The notes under the pieces were generated by a model. It was not told the DNA's origin, did not search any database, and worked only from the letters and a program-made list of their open reading frames with translations. Of a DNA stretch of 64,000 nt, positions 44,096 to 52,746 are shown piece by piece. The stretch lies in contig NZ_BIFW01000005.1 in the NCBI RefSeq assembly GCF_003967595.1, forward strand, positions 1-64,000. The letters run 5' to 3'. The position numbers and the translations under genes were made by a program. The stretch's first letter is position 1, and every line of letters starts with the position of its first letter. The stretch is from Companilactobacillus musae. GTDB taxonomy: Bacteria; Bacillota; Bacilli; Lactobacillales; Lactobacillaceae.

Positions 44096-44284
44096 GTGAA
44101 TTTTAATAACGATTTTTATAAAGGAAAATACTTTTGGATAGGCGTTTTGGGATTATCATTTTTGATTAACTTCCCTTGGAATAATGTCTGTACTATTAAC
44201 GGCATTTTTTCTCTAATAATGGTTGTTATTGGAATGGTCTCTTTAATTGGCTCAATGTTTAATTTTTCAAAATATTTTTCTTAG
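44096..44284 (+). CDS. Small two-helix membrane protein
   Basis: A 62-residue protein with two hydrophobic segments (about 12-30 and 36-54). The GTG start at 44096 has AAGAAGGGG in front. It is monocistronic with its own terminator. Family unknown. Confidence 0.55.
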   Translation: MNFNNDFYKGKYFWIGVLGLSFLINFPWNNVCTINGIFSLIMVVIGMVSLIGSMFNFSKYFS

Positions 44285-44332
44285 AGTTTTGGCTAAGGAC
44301 GTTATGTCTATGGCTAAAGCTTTTTTTATTAT
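44284..44332 (+). terminator. Terminator
   Basis: AGTTTTGGC and GCTAAAGCT pair with two G-T wobbles around a 19-base loop and are followed by T7. Confidence 0.72.
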
Positions 44333-44390
44333 CACTTAAGAGAGTACGATGTGACTATGAATTGGTCTTAAGAGAAAGAAGGGACCGAAT

Positions 44391-44585
44391 ATGTCTAATT
44401 TGATTGCTTTAGTGATTTTAATTTTTGGTTGCGGAGAAATATATGTAACGATTAAGGCATTTATTAATATGAAAAAAGAGAATAAGAAATTTCCGAAGTT
44501 TAGTCGTTTTGCACTTTTATATGGCTCTTTATTTGGTGCAATACTGATATTTTCGGGCTTTGATATACTTTTTAAATGGATCTGA
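44391..44585 (+). CDS. Small two-helix membrane protein
   Basis: A 64-residue protein with two membrane segments (about 2-22 and 41-62) joined by a basic loop (NMKKENKKFPKF). It is similar in layout and sequence to the gene at 45742 (helix, Lys-rich loop, helix), so the two look like paralogues. SD AAGAAGGG. Unknown function. Confidence 0.6.
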   Translation: MSNLIALVILIFGCGEIYVTIKAFINMKKENKKFPKFSRFALLYGSLFGAILIFSGFDILFKWI

Positions 44586-44608
44586 TATATGCAGATCCAT
44601 TTTTTGTG
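44575..44608 (+). terminator. Terminator
   Basis: AAATGGATCTG and CAGATCCATTT pair around ATATATG; T-run follows. The left arm overlaps the end of the small membrane protein gene. Confidence 0.88.
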
Positions 44609-44704
44609 TTTTTTAACTGTTATATAACGATGCAAGCAATAAGTGCGTGCTTTTTTTCTGATTTAGTACCTATAATTTAATTATGAAAAGGGGAAGTGAA
44701 GAAG

Positions 44705-45604
44705 ATGAGCTTAGCAAATAATATTGTCAAATATCGCAAGAAGAATCATTTGTCTCAAGAAGAGTTGTCTAAGTCTTTAAATATATCAAGACAGTCAATC
44801 TCCAAATGGGAAACCGGAGAAAACCTACCTAGTATTAACAATTTGATCTCTTTGAGTGGCATGTTGAATATTTCTTTAGATGAATTAATAACTGGTGAGC
44901 CTTATTTACATTTTCCATTTGATTTTGGAAGACCCCAAAATAGAAAGCCAGTTTTGGTGATGCTTATTATACTTTCTATCATTGGATTTATCAGCTTTGA
45001 ATCTATACATGGAAGTGTATTATTAGAAATTTTGAATCTGATGATGATTGAATTTATTTTTTATCTTTTAATTATTTATATATCTCCTATCGACTATAAG
45101 AATTACTATAACTATTGGACCATAGGTCGTTCTGGAATAAAGTATCCGAGTATTAATAGAATTGATAAAAGCGTTGTCAAAGAATTAATTATGCCAATAG
45201 AAGCTCTATTACATTTACGAAGAACAAAATATTTATCTTATAAACAGATTAAGCAAATGGAAATTATTTTGGATCTCTACGATATGGCACCCAAATCGAT
45301 TATTTCATTTGATTGGTATTTTGCCGGATACAGTCAATTAATGCAGGAAAAATTTTACTTAGAAGTTACGACTATAGATAACGAAAAAATTGTCTTGAAT
45401 TTAAGACAATATTATTGGAAAGAGTCTAAAGAGCATAAGATGTTACCGACCATTATTTCTTTCCTACAAAGAAAAAATTTTAGATTTGTTGATAAACAAG
45501 GTATTACAGATATAGTAAAAGATAAAAATAGTATTTTGATTAATGACCTTTATGATAAAAGAGATTCTTTAAGAAGGAAAAGAACGGATGTTTCTAGCAA
45601 ATAA
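44705..45604 (+). CDS. XRE-family HTH protein with membrane segments
   Basis: A 299-residue protein: N-terminal HTH_3 domain (MSLANNIVKYRKKNHLSQEELSKSLNISRQSISKWE, residues 2-57), two membrane helices (~78-118), and a ~180-residue cytosolic domain I do not recognise. Membrane-tethered XRE regulators often sense envelope signals. Start ATG 44705 after AAAAGGGGAAG; the GTG at 44696 is too close to that SD. Surrounded by small membrane proteins that may be its targets. Confidence 0.75.
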   Translation: MSLANNIVKYRKKNHLSQEELSKSLNISRQSISKWETGENLPSINNLISLSGMLNISLDELITGEPYLHFPFDFGRPQNRKPVLVMLIILSIIGFISFESIHGSVLLEILNLMMIEFIFYLLIIYISPIDYKNYYNYWTIGRSGIKYPSINRIDKSVVKELIMPIEALLHLRRTKYLSYKQIKQMEIILDLYDMAPKSIISFDWYFAGYSQLMQEKFYLEVTTIDNEKIVLNLRQYYWKESKEHKMLPTIISFLQRKNFRFVDKQGITDIVKDKNSILINDLYDKRDSLRRKRTDVSSK

Positions 45605-45741
45605 TATTTTTAAGCATTGTAAGAAGAATCGTCTGAATACTTGAAATATTCATTTACTAAATTGACTTCAAGTCTGATGATTATCAAGCTAGGCTTCTCG
45701 GTTGTAATAGAATATGATGGTTCTAGAAAGAAGTGAAAAAT

Positions 45742-45930
45742 ATGGGTGCAGAATTAATTGGAATAGTTGTCATTTTGATGGGAATATATCAAATTTATAT
45801 TGGTCGGAAAACCTATTATAATATCAAGAAAAATGTTAAGAATCCTCAACCGTATGTTTTCATGGGTGTTTATTTTTCTCTGATAGTTGGAATTATCTTT
45901 TTAGTCTTTGGTGCCTTTTTGATTAAGTAG
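45742..45930 (+). CDS. Small two-helix membrane protein
   Basis: A 62-residue protein with two membrane segments and a basic loop (KTYYNIKKNVKNPQP), paralogous in layout to the gene at 44391. SD AGAAAGAAG before ATG 45742. Unknown function. Confidence 0.6.
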   Translation: MGAELIGIVVILMGIYQIYIGRKTYYNIKKNVKNPQPYVFMGVYFSLIVGIIFLVFGAFLIK

Positions 45931-46009
45931 TAGATAATTTCGATAAATTGGTATCTCCATTGATCTTGAAAGTTCATAATTAGGCCAAATAAATCAATGG
46001 GGAAAGAAA

Positions 46010-46291
46010 ATGAAGAGAAGATTAGAAATTTTACCAACAATTTTATTGTTACTAGTGTTTATATACAGCCTTTTTCAGAGATTGAGTGGTAATAGTTGGA
46101 CAAATTTGTTTGTAATTGGTTTGACTGGATTGTGTGTTTATACACCAGTAATTATATTTATCGATGGAGTTACAAGAGCTTTCCGATATCCAAAGCCACT
46201 TCCTAAGGGTGATAAATTATTTTTTACATATATGATTTCTCTAACGATTGTATTTATTTGTTTAGCTATTTATCTGATGGCTCATAATTAA
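46010..46291 (+). CDS. Small three-helix membrane protein
   Basis: A 93-residue membrane protein with three hydrophobic segments (about 7-23, 33-52 and 69-90). The SD is GGGGAAAG. No family recognised. A terminator follows. Confidence 0.6.
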   Translation: MKRRLEILPTILLLLVFIYSLFQRLSGNSWTNLFVIGLTGLCVYTPVIIFIDGVTRAFRYPKPLPKGDKLFFTYMISLTIVFICLAIYLMAHN

Positions 46292-46334
46292 AAATAGATC
46301 GGTAACCAAAGCGGTTACTGATCTATTTTTAATT
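46289..46334. terminator. Bidirectional terminator
   Basis: AAAATAGATC + GGTAACC pair with GGTTAC + GATCTATTTT around AAAGC; T-run on both strands. Confidence 0.9.
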
Positions 46335-46685
46335 TACATAGTTTAAATGAGTTTTAATACCATTCTTTTCGTGAATAACGGTCCTTACACGTTGGGAAGG
46401 TTTAAAGTACTGATTGTTGCCAATTTTCCACCATGATTTTCCATTGATTTGAACTTTTTGGGCTTTCCAATTTTTCATACCCTTTTTGTTGTAGGTTTTG
46501 ATAGTTTTGGCAGCGACCATTTTTTTGTGGTTCATTTTATAAATTTTATATTTGTATGAATCACGTTTAACTGGTTAAGCGATAATTAATGTTTCGGTAT
46601 TGTTCTCGGTACTTGCAGATACAGTAGTTGTTCCTACTGGAATAAGACAAATGCTCAATAGAATAGAAGCAATTATTTTTTTCAT
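46329..46685 (-). pseudogene. SLAP-like secreted protein gene broken by an in-frame stop
   Basis: Reading from ATG 46685 (SD GGGAG at 46691-46695) gives a good signal peptide, MKKIIASILLSICLIPVG, ending TTTVSASTENNTETLIIA, then a TAA at 46577-46575. The same frame continues without interruption as PVKRDSYKYKIYK and joins the open frame from 46535 (KMVAAKTIKTYNKKGMKNW..., WWKIGNNQYFKPSQ) to the stop at 46329. The continuous frame of ~118 codons on both sides of one stop strongly suggests a nonsense mutation in a small exported SLAP-domain protein. The distal part lacks its own SD and signal peptide. Confidence 0.82.
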
Positions 46686-46770
46686 CTCAAACTCCCTTAA
46701 CTTTTATTATCAAACTTGTTTCTAGCGTTATCGTATCATGGGAAGATTCCTAAAACAAATGGAACTAGGA

Positions 46771-48258
46771 TCAATTATTGTTAGTTCCGAAAATCCGATC
46801 ATATATATCAATACCAAAGCTGGTTTTGAGTGGGTAACCCTTGAGTAATTTAAAATTACGATGTCCATTTTGATCTCTCTCAGGTCTGAGAAAGATTGGA
46901 TTTACATCGTCATTTAAATCTAATAATTTAGTAAATTCAAATTGATGAGTTACAGATATTACGGTTGTACTGCTATTTACTAATCCAGAAACGATTTGAG
47001 CATTGATTTGAGAACCTTCGTGTTCATTTGTAGATGAGAAAGATTCGTTCATTAAAATTAGACTTTTGGAGGTTATATTTTTGACAATATTAGACATACG
47101 ATATAGCTCATTATCTAACTTTCCACTAGTTAATTCGGAGTCTTCTTCACGTTTGAAATGTGTCAAAATTCGACTGTAAATAGGAGCCTGATAGCTGTCA
47201 GCAAAAACGAACATACCGGAATCCATCATCAATTGAGCTTGACCTAGACTTCTCAAAGTAGTGGTTTTTCCGCCTTGATTAGTGCCAGAAATTATAACAA
47301 GTGAGATATTGCCAGTTAAATCGTTGCCTACAATTTTTGCATGGTTGGAATCGTTTAATAGAAGAACTACGTTTTTTAATTCTTTAATATCAGTCATTGG
47401 AGCGATTGTCGGATAAGTGATTTTAATGTTAGTTAGGGCATTCTTGAGACGAACGTTTCCTAATAAAAATCCCATTTGAAATTTTAATTCATTAAAAAAA
47501 TTTTCAAATTCATATTTTGTATTAACAACTTTAGTGGCTAAGTTTAGATCGGCTATATTATTGTAATGTCCTAGAGCATTGCTGCTGTCATCATCACGTT
47601 CGGGGATAACAAATTTGATTTCGTTTTTTTCAAAACGTATTTTCATAGAACCCATCATATCGCTAAGTCGATTGGTTTTTTTATTGAAATCTAAATCTGA
47701 AACATCACTGCCAAAATTTTTATTTAATTTGACGGGAAAACTGTAAGTATTATTGGTGACGATAATATCAATTAAATCATGCATAGCGGAAAGTGATTGT
47801 GGAGAAAAAGTATTTTTAAGCCGACCAAAAAAGTTTTGAAAATTTCTAGATTGCCAGTCAACGTTAGAAAAAATTTCAATTTTAGCGATATATTTTAAAT
47901 AAATATCAATTTGACGAGCAAAACTATGTAGCTTGTATGAAGCAGAACCAGAATCTAAGGTCCAAAATTCGCTACGAACAGTTTTGATAGTTTCAACAAT
48001 AATTTGGTATAAATCGTGAATTTCTTGAGAGTGTTTCAAGGCATCTTTAATAGCCGCCTGACGATAAATAATATCTTCAGCTGTATTTAAAGGATTAAAC
48101 CAAATCTTTAAAATGGTTTGATTGAGAAACTTATCTTTATCAGACATAATTTCCAAAATTGGTTTTAATTCCAAATCTTCAAGGACATCTTCTTGAAGAT
48201 CGTTGAGTTGAAATTTTGATAAATCGAGGTCTTTTTTTGAAATCAAGTTAGTTTTCAT
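46771..48258 (-). CDS. MutS-like ATPase-domain protein, second of a tandem pair
   Basis: A 495-residue protein with a helical lever-like region followed by a MutS-type ATPase: Walker A SGTNQGGKTTTLRS (about 315-328), Walker B-like LILMNESFSSTNEHEG, and VISVTHQFEF. The mismatch-recognition and connector domains of MutS are absent. The Walker B acid is Asn-Glu instead of Asp-Glu. Its start overlaps the upstream paralogue by 4 bases. Function is unknown; heteromeric action with the partner is likely from the coupling. Confidence 0.8.
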   Translation of the reverse strand: MKTNLISKKDLDLSKFQLNDLQEDVLEDLELKPILEIMSDKDKFLNQTILKIWFNPLNTAEDIIYRQAAIKDALKHSQEIHDLYQIIVETIKTVRSEFWTLDSGSASYKLHSFARQIDIYLKYIAKIEIFSNVDWQSRNFQNFFGRLKNTFSPQSLSAMHDLIDIIVTNNTYSFPVKLNKNFGSDVSDLDFNKKTNRLSDMMGSMKIRFEKNEIKFVIPERDDDSSNALGHYNNIADLNLATKVVNTKYEFENFFNELKFQMGFLLGNVRLKNALTNIKITYPTIAPMTDIKELKNVVLLLNDSNHAKIVGNDLTGNISLVIISGTNQGGKTTTLRSLGQAQLMMDSGMFVFADSYQAPIYSRILTHFKREEDSELTSGKLDNELYRMSNIVKNITSKSLILMNESFSSTNEHEGSQINAQIVSGLVNSSTTVISVTHQFEFTKLLDLNDDVNPIFLRPERDQNGHRNFKLLKGYPLKTSFGIDIYDRIFGTNNN

Positions 48259-49793
48259 TTTAATAGTTCTCCTTCAATGTCAGATTGGCTCAGCCGGTAC
48301 TTTTTCAATAGAATATCGGTATATGCTTGGCCATTTAAATTTTCAGGAATAACTTTAAAGGTACGTTTAGCATTAGATGTGACTTGGCTCATTAGTGTCT
48401 GTACACGTGAATTTTCACCCAATGATTCTAGAAAAGTAACATAAATCCCAGTTGCATGTTTTTGATCTAATTCTTTTAGAATACGATTACCTAATTCTGT
48501 GGCATCTTCTTCAGATGTGGAGGAAAAAAGTTCATTTAGAATTACAAAACTGTGAGCATCAACTTTTTTGGTGATTTGATACATACGATCAATGTCAATT
48601 TCTAATAAACCACTGAGTTTATTGCTGGATTCCTGACGATCAAAATGAGTAAAAATGTTTTTCCGAGTTTTGATTTTGGCGGAAGTACCAGCAATGGCGA
48701 TTCCTAATCTTGCCAGATAGAAAATTTGTCCAGTCATACGGGCATAGGTGGTTTTACCGCCTTGATTAGGTCCTGAAATGATAAGAAATGGTTTATTGGG
48801 ATTCAAAGTAAATTGATTGGTTATTATTTGTGGATGATCAGTCCTTTGTATTAATTTAAGGGCAAGATTTAAATCGAAACTATTAATAACTTTTTCACTA
48901 CCGTCATTGGTAAGAATAGGGAGAGTGAAAGAAAGATCAGTTTGTGTACTAATTATTCTTTCAACCTTTTGCCAAGCAAGGAAAAAAGTAAGTTCCTGCA
49001 CAGTATTTTCAATTAATTGATCGTGATAGCGGGAATATTGGTTGTAAAAATTACTTAACTCTAAGAATTGTTGTGGGTAGAGTTTAGACAGTTGGGTAAT
49101 GATTGAGATTTGTAAATTATTCATGCTATAAGGAGAACGATTATCTTCCATTTTTACTGGGGAATCCATGTCTTGAATTGATTCAAATATAGGGGAGAAA
49201 GTCTCTTTAAAATTATCATTCATGCTTTCTTTGTGTTTGGGCGAGGATTCAACTGTAACAGTACGTCCGTTTAAATATAAACGATAATAAATATTGTTAA
49301 AATCCCGATTGATAATTGTAATTTTGCTTTTTATAGTCTTGATTTTGTCAGAATTTTGGTATTTCTTAAGATAACTAATGAATTTGCTTAAACCGCTGGA
49401 AGACAAAGATTTATTTTCTAGCTTTGAAAGAAGGGTATCAATGGCTTCAAATTCATTATCAAGGATATTAACTAGATTGTGTTCACGATAAGATTTAGGA
49501 TCTAGTTTGTGAAGTTCAGTATGTTGTTGAAAATTATAGAGCATTTGTTTAGTGAAATATTCAAAAGCTTGATAGACTGATTCTTCTTGAAAGTCTTTAA
49601 ATGTTTCCTGACGGTATCGAATTTCATTGTCATTTGTTAGGGGCTGATGATTAATTTTTCTAATGTCATAACCAGTCAGTTGATTAATTTTTGTAAATAG
49701 ATCTTCTAAATTTAAATCCTGAAAAATCGGATCATCAGTTGGTAGAATTTGCGGTTGATGATTAATATCTTGAAAAAGTAAACTATCGAACAT
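48255..49793 (-). CDS. MutS-like ATPase-domain protein, first of a tandem pair
   Basis: A 512-residue paralogue of the next gene, with Walker A SGPNQGGKTTYARM (near 340), Walker B-like FVILNELFSSTSEEDA and a terminal ATPase segment. As in its partner there is no MutS N-terminal DNA-mismatch domain and the Walker B Asp is Asn. SD AGGAGG. The mRNA leader contains its own promoter and an intrinsic terminator (49818-49936), so expression is probably controlled by attenuation. Confidence 0.8.
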   Translation of the reverse strand: MFDSLLFQDINHQPQILPTDDPIFQDLNLEDLFTKINQLTGYDIRKINHQPLTNDNEIRYRQETFKDFQEESVYQAFEYFTKQMLYNFQQHTELHKLDPKSYREHNLVNILDNEFEAIDTLLSKLENKSLSSSGLSKFISYLKKYQNSDKIKTIKSKITIINRDFNNIYYRLYLNGRTVTVESSPKHKESMNDNFKETFSPIFESIQDMDSPVKMEDNRSPYSMNNLQISIITQLSKLYPQQFLELSNFYNQYSRYHDQLIENTVQELTFFLAWQKVERIISTQTDLSFTLPILTNDGSEKVINSFDLNLALKLIQRTDHPQIITNQFTLNPNKPFLIISGPNQGGKTTYARMTGQIFYLARLGIAIAGTSAKIKTRKNIFTHFDRQESSNKLSGLLEIDIDRMYQITKKVDAHSFVILNELFSSTSEEDATELGNRILKELDQKHATGIYVTFLESLGENSRVQTLMSQVTSNAKRTFKVIPENLNGQAYTDILLKKYRLSQSDIEGELLK

Positions 49794-49817
49794 AATCAGA
49801 CCTCCTGAAATTTTAGA

Positions 49818-49936
49818 TAAAAAAGACGCCTACCTCAAATAAGGTAGACGTCGTCAAATTCTTATGAATTATTGCAGTGAACGTCATCACTGACTCTCTC
49901 TACATTTATAGTATTACTAATTAGAAATTACGACAA
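49818..49936 (-). promoter_or_regulatory. Promoter and candidate attenuator leader of the MutS-like pair
   Basis: On the minus strand TTGTCG (49931-49936) and TACTAT (49908-49913) are 17 bases apart. The ~85-base leader has hairpin CAGTGA/TCACTG (49875-49892) and then a terminator, GACGTCTACCT/AGGTAGGCGTC-type stem (49825-49852) with a T-run before the SD. The strand GACGTT (49885-49880) in the first hairpin can pair with GACGTC of the terminator, giving a mutually exclusive fold. The trigger is unknown. Confidence 0.6.
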
Positions 49937-50077
49937 TTATTTTGAATTTTACAATTTTTATTATTTCAGATCAACGGTCCGAATTTGCTTAATTAAAAAT
50001 TCTAAAAAATTGTCTTTTATTTCTGACAAGATTACAATTCTCTTGAAAAATAAGTATCAAAATAGGAGTTGATAAGT

Positions 50078-50734
50078 ATGGATATTTATTTTATCCGTCA
50101 TGGAGAAACATATTTTAACCATTTGGGTAAAATGCAAGGTTGGTCAGACACTCCTCTAACAAAAGCTGGTCATGAAGAAGCCTATCGAATGGGACGGACT
50201 TTGGGCAATTTAGGTACGATAGCTGAAACAATCTATTGTAGTGATATGAACCGATCAGTTCAAACTGTTACTGAATTGAATAATGGTTTTAAGGCGGCAG
50301 GTGGTAAACCCTTTAAGATGGTGACTATGCCTGAACTAAGAGAACAATTTTATGGAAGTTTTGAAGGTCAATCGAAGAAAGAAACTTATGCTAAAATTTC
50401 TGGTAAATCTGTGGAAGGAACTTTAACAGAGATGAATGCGAATGAAATGCAGGATAAAATTGCTAAATTAGATCCTACTCATTTTGCTGAAACGAGTAAG
50501 GAGTTTTGGAGCCGCTTTGGAAGCGGAATTGAAAAAATTTTAAAGGCTGAAACAAAACCAGTAGTTGTAGTTACCCACAGTGCAATTTTAACGGCCTTGG
50601 TAAATATTTATGCACCAATGTTGTTAGATCAAATCGAACCTAATAATCTTTCTTTAACCAAGGTTCACTTTGATAGTGATGAATTTAAACCTAAGATTGT
50701 CTACTATAATGAAAGAGTCGAGCAGAATATTTAA
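50078..50734 (+). CDS. Histidine phosphatase superfamily protein (phosphoglycerate-mutase-like)
   Basis: A 218-residue phosphatase with the catalytic motif FIRHGET at residues 5-11, the second His in VVVTHSAI (near 165), and the acid in MPELREQFYGSFEG. Broad-specificity phosphatases of this type are common paralogues in lactobacilli. ATG 50078 follows AGGAG by nine bases; the TTG at 50069 is too close to be used. Confidence 0.88.
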   Translation: MDIYFIRHGETYFNHLGKMQGWSDTPLTKAGHEEAYRMGRTLGNLGTIAETIYCSDMNRSVQTVTELNNGFKAAGGKPFKMVTMPELREQFYGSFEGQSKKETYAKISGKSVEGTLTEMNANEMQDKIAKLDPTHFAETSKEFWSRFGSGIEKILKAETKPVVVVTHSAILTALVNIYAPMLLDQIEPNNLSLTKVHFDSDEFKPKIVYYNERVEQNI

Positions 50735-50746
50735 GCGATCCATAAA

Positions 50747-50830
50747 TAAAAAAGAACAGCGTCTGTTAAGAAATATTTGAGGTATGTAAAATATATACCT
50801 GCATTCTTAATAGATGCTGTTCTTATTTTT
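50747..50830. terminator. Long bidirectional terminator hairpin
   Basis: AAGAACAGC + TCT + TTAAGAA pair with TTCTTAA + AGA + GCTGTTCTT over about 20 bp, with A- and T-runs outside. It separates the phosphatase gene from convergent nrnA. Confidence 0.85.
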
Positions 50831-50839
50831 TAATTTGAG

Positions 50840-51793
50840 TTAACGATAAGTATTTTCTTTTTGTTTGTTTAAATTATCCATATCTTTGATCAAAGCATAA
50901 ACTTCATCCATGCTGCCAACGTAAGCACCACTAGCAAGGGGATGACCGCCACCGCCAAACTTTTCAGCGATGCCATTGATAGAAACATTTTTTGATCTTA
51001 GATTTACTCTAAATTGATTTTGGTGTTTTTCGCTAACGACAATCCAGTTATTAACATTGTTGATACGTCCAATCAAAGGAACAACGTGGTCCAATTCACC
51101 GTCATCTAAGTTGAATTTTTCTAGAGTGTTTTTACGAATAATAATATAACCAAATCCAGAGTTGGTGATTTTAAGATTATCCAAAATGTAAGCTTCTAAA
51201 CGTGCGACTTGAATAGACATTTCATCTTCATGTAGGCCTATTTCGGATATGTTAATTCCAGTTTTAGCCAATTTAGCGGCAATATTCAAGGTACGATAAC
51301 TAGTTTCAGCATATAAGAAGCGGTTAGTGTCGCCAACGATACCGGCATAAAGACTATACGCACTCTTTTTGGAAATATTTAAGGGAGCTAATTTTTCAGT
51401 TAGAGAGTAGATCATTTCGGCACAGCTAGAAATATTTTCATCTACCCAATTGATATCACCAAAAGGATCAACATTAGGATGGTGATCGATTTTAATAATT
51501 TTAAGAGCTTTTTTGTAGTCACCATTATTGTCAATACGAGGTGAATTGGCTGTATCGACAGTGATCACTAAGGCATTTTGATAAGTTTCAGGTGAAACAT
51601 TTTGCATGCTCCCAATCCAATCGAGAACGGGTAGATCAATTCCAGCGACATAGATCTTTTTTTGAGGATAAGCTTCACGCAGTATGATTGCTAAACCAGT
51701 TTGTGAACCAATCGCATCAGGATCCGGATTTTGATGTCTGAGAATAATAATTGTATCGTACTTTTCGATATTTTTTAGAATTTCATCAACCAT
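50840..51793 (-). CDS. nrnA: Bifunctional oligoribonuclease / pAp phosphatase
   Basis: A 317-residue DHH/DHHA1 protein. Metal-binding motifs HQNPDPDAIGSQ, TVDTANSPR, and KIDHHPNVD line the N-terminal domain; the C-terminal substrate motif is FGGGGHPLASGA. NrnA degrades nano-RNA and dephosphorylates 3'-phosphoadenosine 5'-phosphate. Start taken at ATG 51793, SD GGGGAG. Confidence 0.92.
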   Translation of the reverse strand: MVDEILKNIEKYDTIIILRHQNPDPDAIGSQTGLAIILREAYPQKKIYVAGIDLPVLDWIGSMQNVSPETYQNALVITVDTANSPRIDNNGDYKKALKIIKIDHHPNVDPFGDINWVDENISSCAEMIYSLTEKLAPLNISKKSAYSLYAGIVGDTNRFLYAETSYRTLNIAAKLAKTGINISEIGLHEDEMSIQVARLEAYILDNLKITNSGFGYIIIRKNTLEKFNLDDGELDHVVPLIGRINNVNNWIVVSEKHQNQFRVNLRSKNVSINGIAEKFGGGGHPLASGAYVGSMDEVYALIKDMDNLNKQKENTYR

Positions 51794-51849
51794 ATGACTA
51801 CTCCCCAAGATTTATTGAATTATTTATAATGTTACCTTCAAACTAACCT

Positions 51850-52701
51850 TTATTTGCTTGATAAGTCAACAAGAAACTCCTTGGCCTTTTGACGATAATT
51901 ATTTGCTTGATTAATTTTCTGAAGTTTAGCTTTATCGTGAGTAGATGCATGACCGGTAGTTAATAGTTCTTTATAAAGTGAAGGATATGGAAATCCTAAT
52001 TGGTTAGCATTGTTTAATTCGGTTTGAATGTCATAAGTGATACGGCGGAAATCAACATCGCTGATTTTGTCATCTTCCAAACTTAATAAAATATAACTGG
52101 CATCGCGGTCTTTCATTAGACTAGGACGACTATACCAAGGTTGACCAACTGAACCTGGATTTAAAATCATTTGGCCTTCGGTGGTGTAACGCCACAATGG
52201 AGTATGAGTGTGACCATAAATGGCAACATCCATATCTGAGCCAATATCTAACTCGTCAAAATTAGCTTGTTCTTTATAAGCAAAAAGCTCATGACCACGG
52301 TTACTTGTAGGTAAATTATGAGTTAATGAAAATTTAATACCTTCGATAGTCTTTTGACCAGTCAAAGGTAGATCTTTAATTTGTTGAATTCTTCCGGAAG
52401 TAAAATGTTCCAAGTCATATTGAACTAAATTAGCAAAATATACTTGGCTAGGATTATCTAAATCAACACTTTGAGTTGAGATAACCGATAAAAAGGCAGT
52501 TTCCCAGTTGCCCATCAAGTATTGAGTTGTATTAACTTCACTTAATAATTGGAAACATTCTTCAGTAGATGAACCACCGATGGCAATATCTCCTATGGAC
52601 CAAACTTCTTTAGCACCGTTTTTTTCAGCGTCATTTAAGACTGATTTTAAAGCGGTGATATTGCCGTGAACGTCTGAAAGTACTGCAATTTTTTGTTTCA
52701 T
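51850..52701 (-). CDS. Calcineurin-like metallophosphoesterase
   Basis: A 283-residue phosphoesterase with the metal-binding motifs DVHGN (9-13), GDIAIGG, GNWE and GHTHTP. Similar proteins are annotated as YfcE/PrpE-type phosphodiesterases; substrate unknown. It lies 56 bases upstream of nrnA on the same strand. Confidence 0.85.
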   Translation of the reverse strand: MKQKIAVLSDVHGNITALKSVLNDAEKNGAKEVWSIGDIAIGGSSTEECFQLLSEVNTTQYLMGNWETAFLSVISTQSVDLDNPSQVYFANLVQYDLEHFTSGRIQQIKDLPLTGQKTIEGIKFSLTHNLPTSNRGHELFAYKEQANFDELDIGSDMDVAIYGHTHTPLWRYTTEGQMILNPGSVGQPWYSRPSLMKDRDASYILLSLEDDKISDVDFRRITYDIQTELNNANQLGFPYPSLYKELLTTGHASTHDKAKLQKINQANNYRQKAKEFLVDLSSK

Positions 52702-52746
52702 GATGATCGCTCCAACCTTTTTTCCTTAGTGTACAACAAATTAAAA

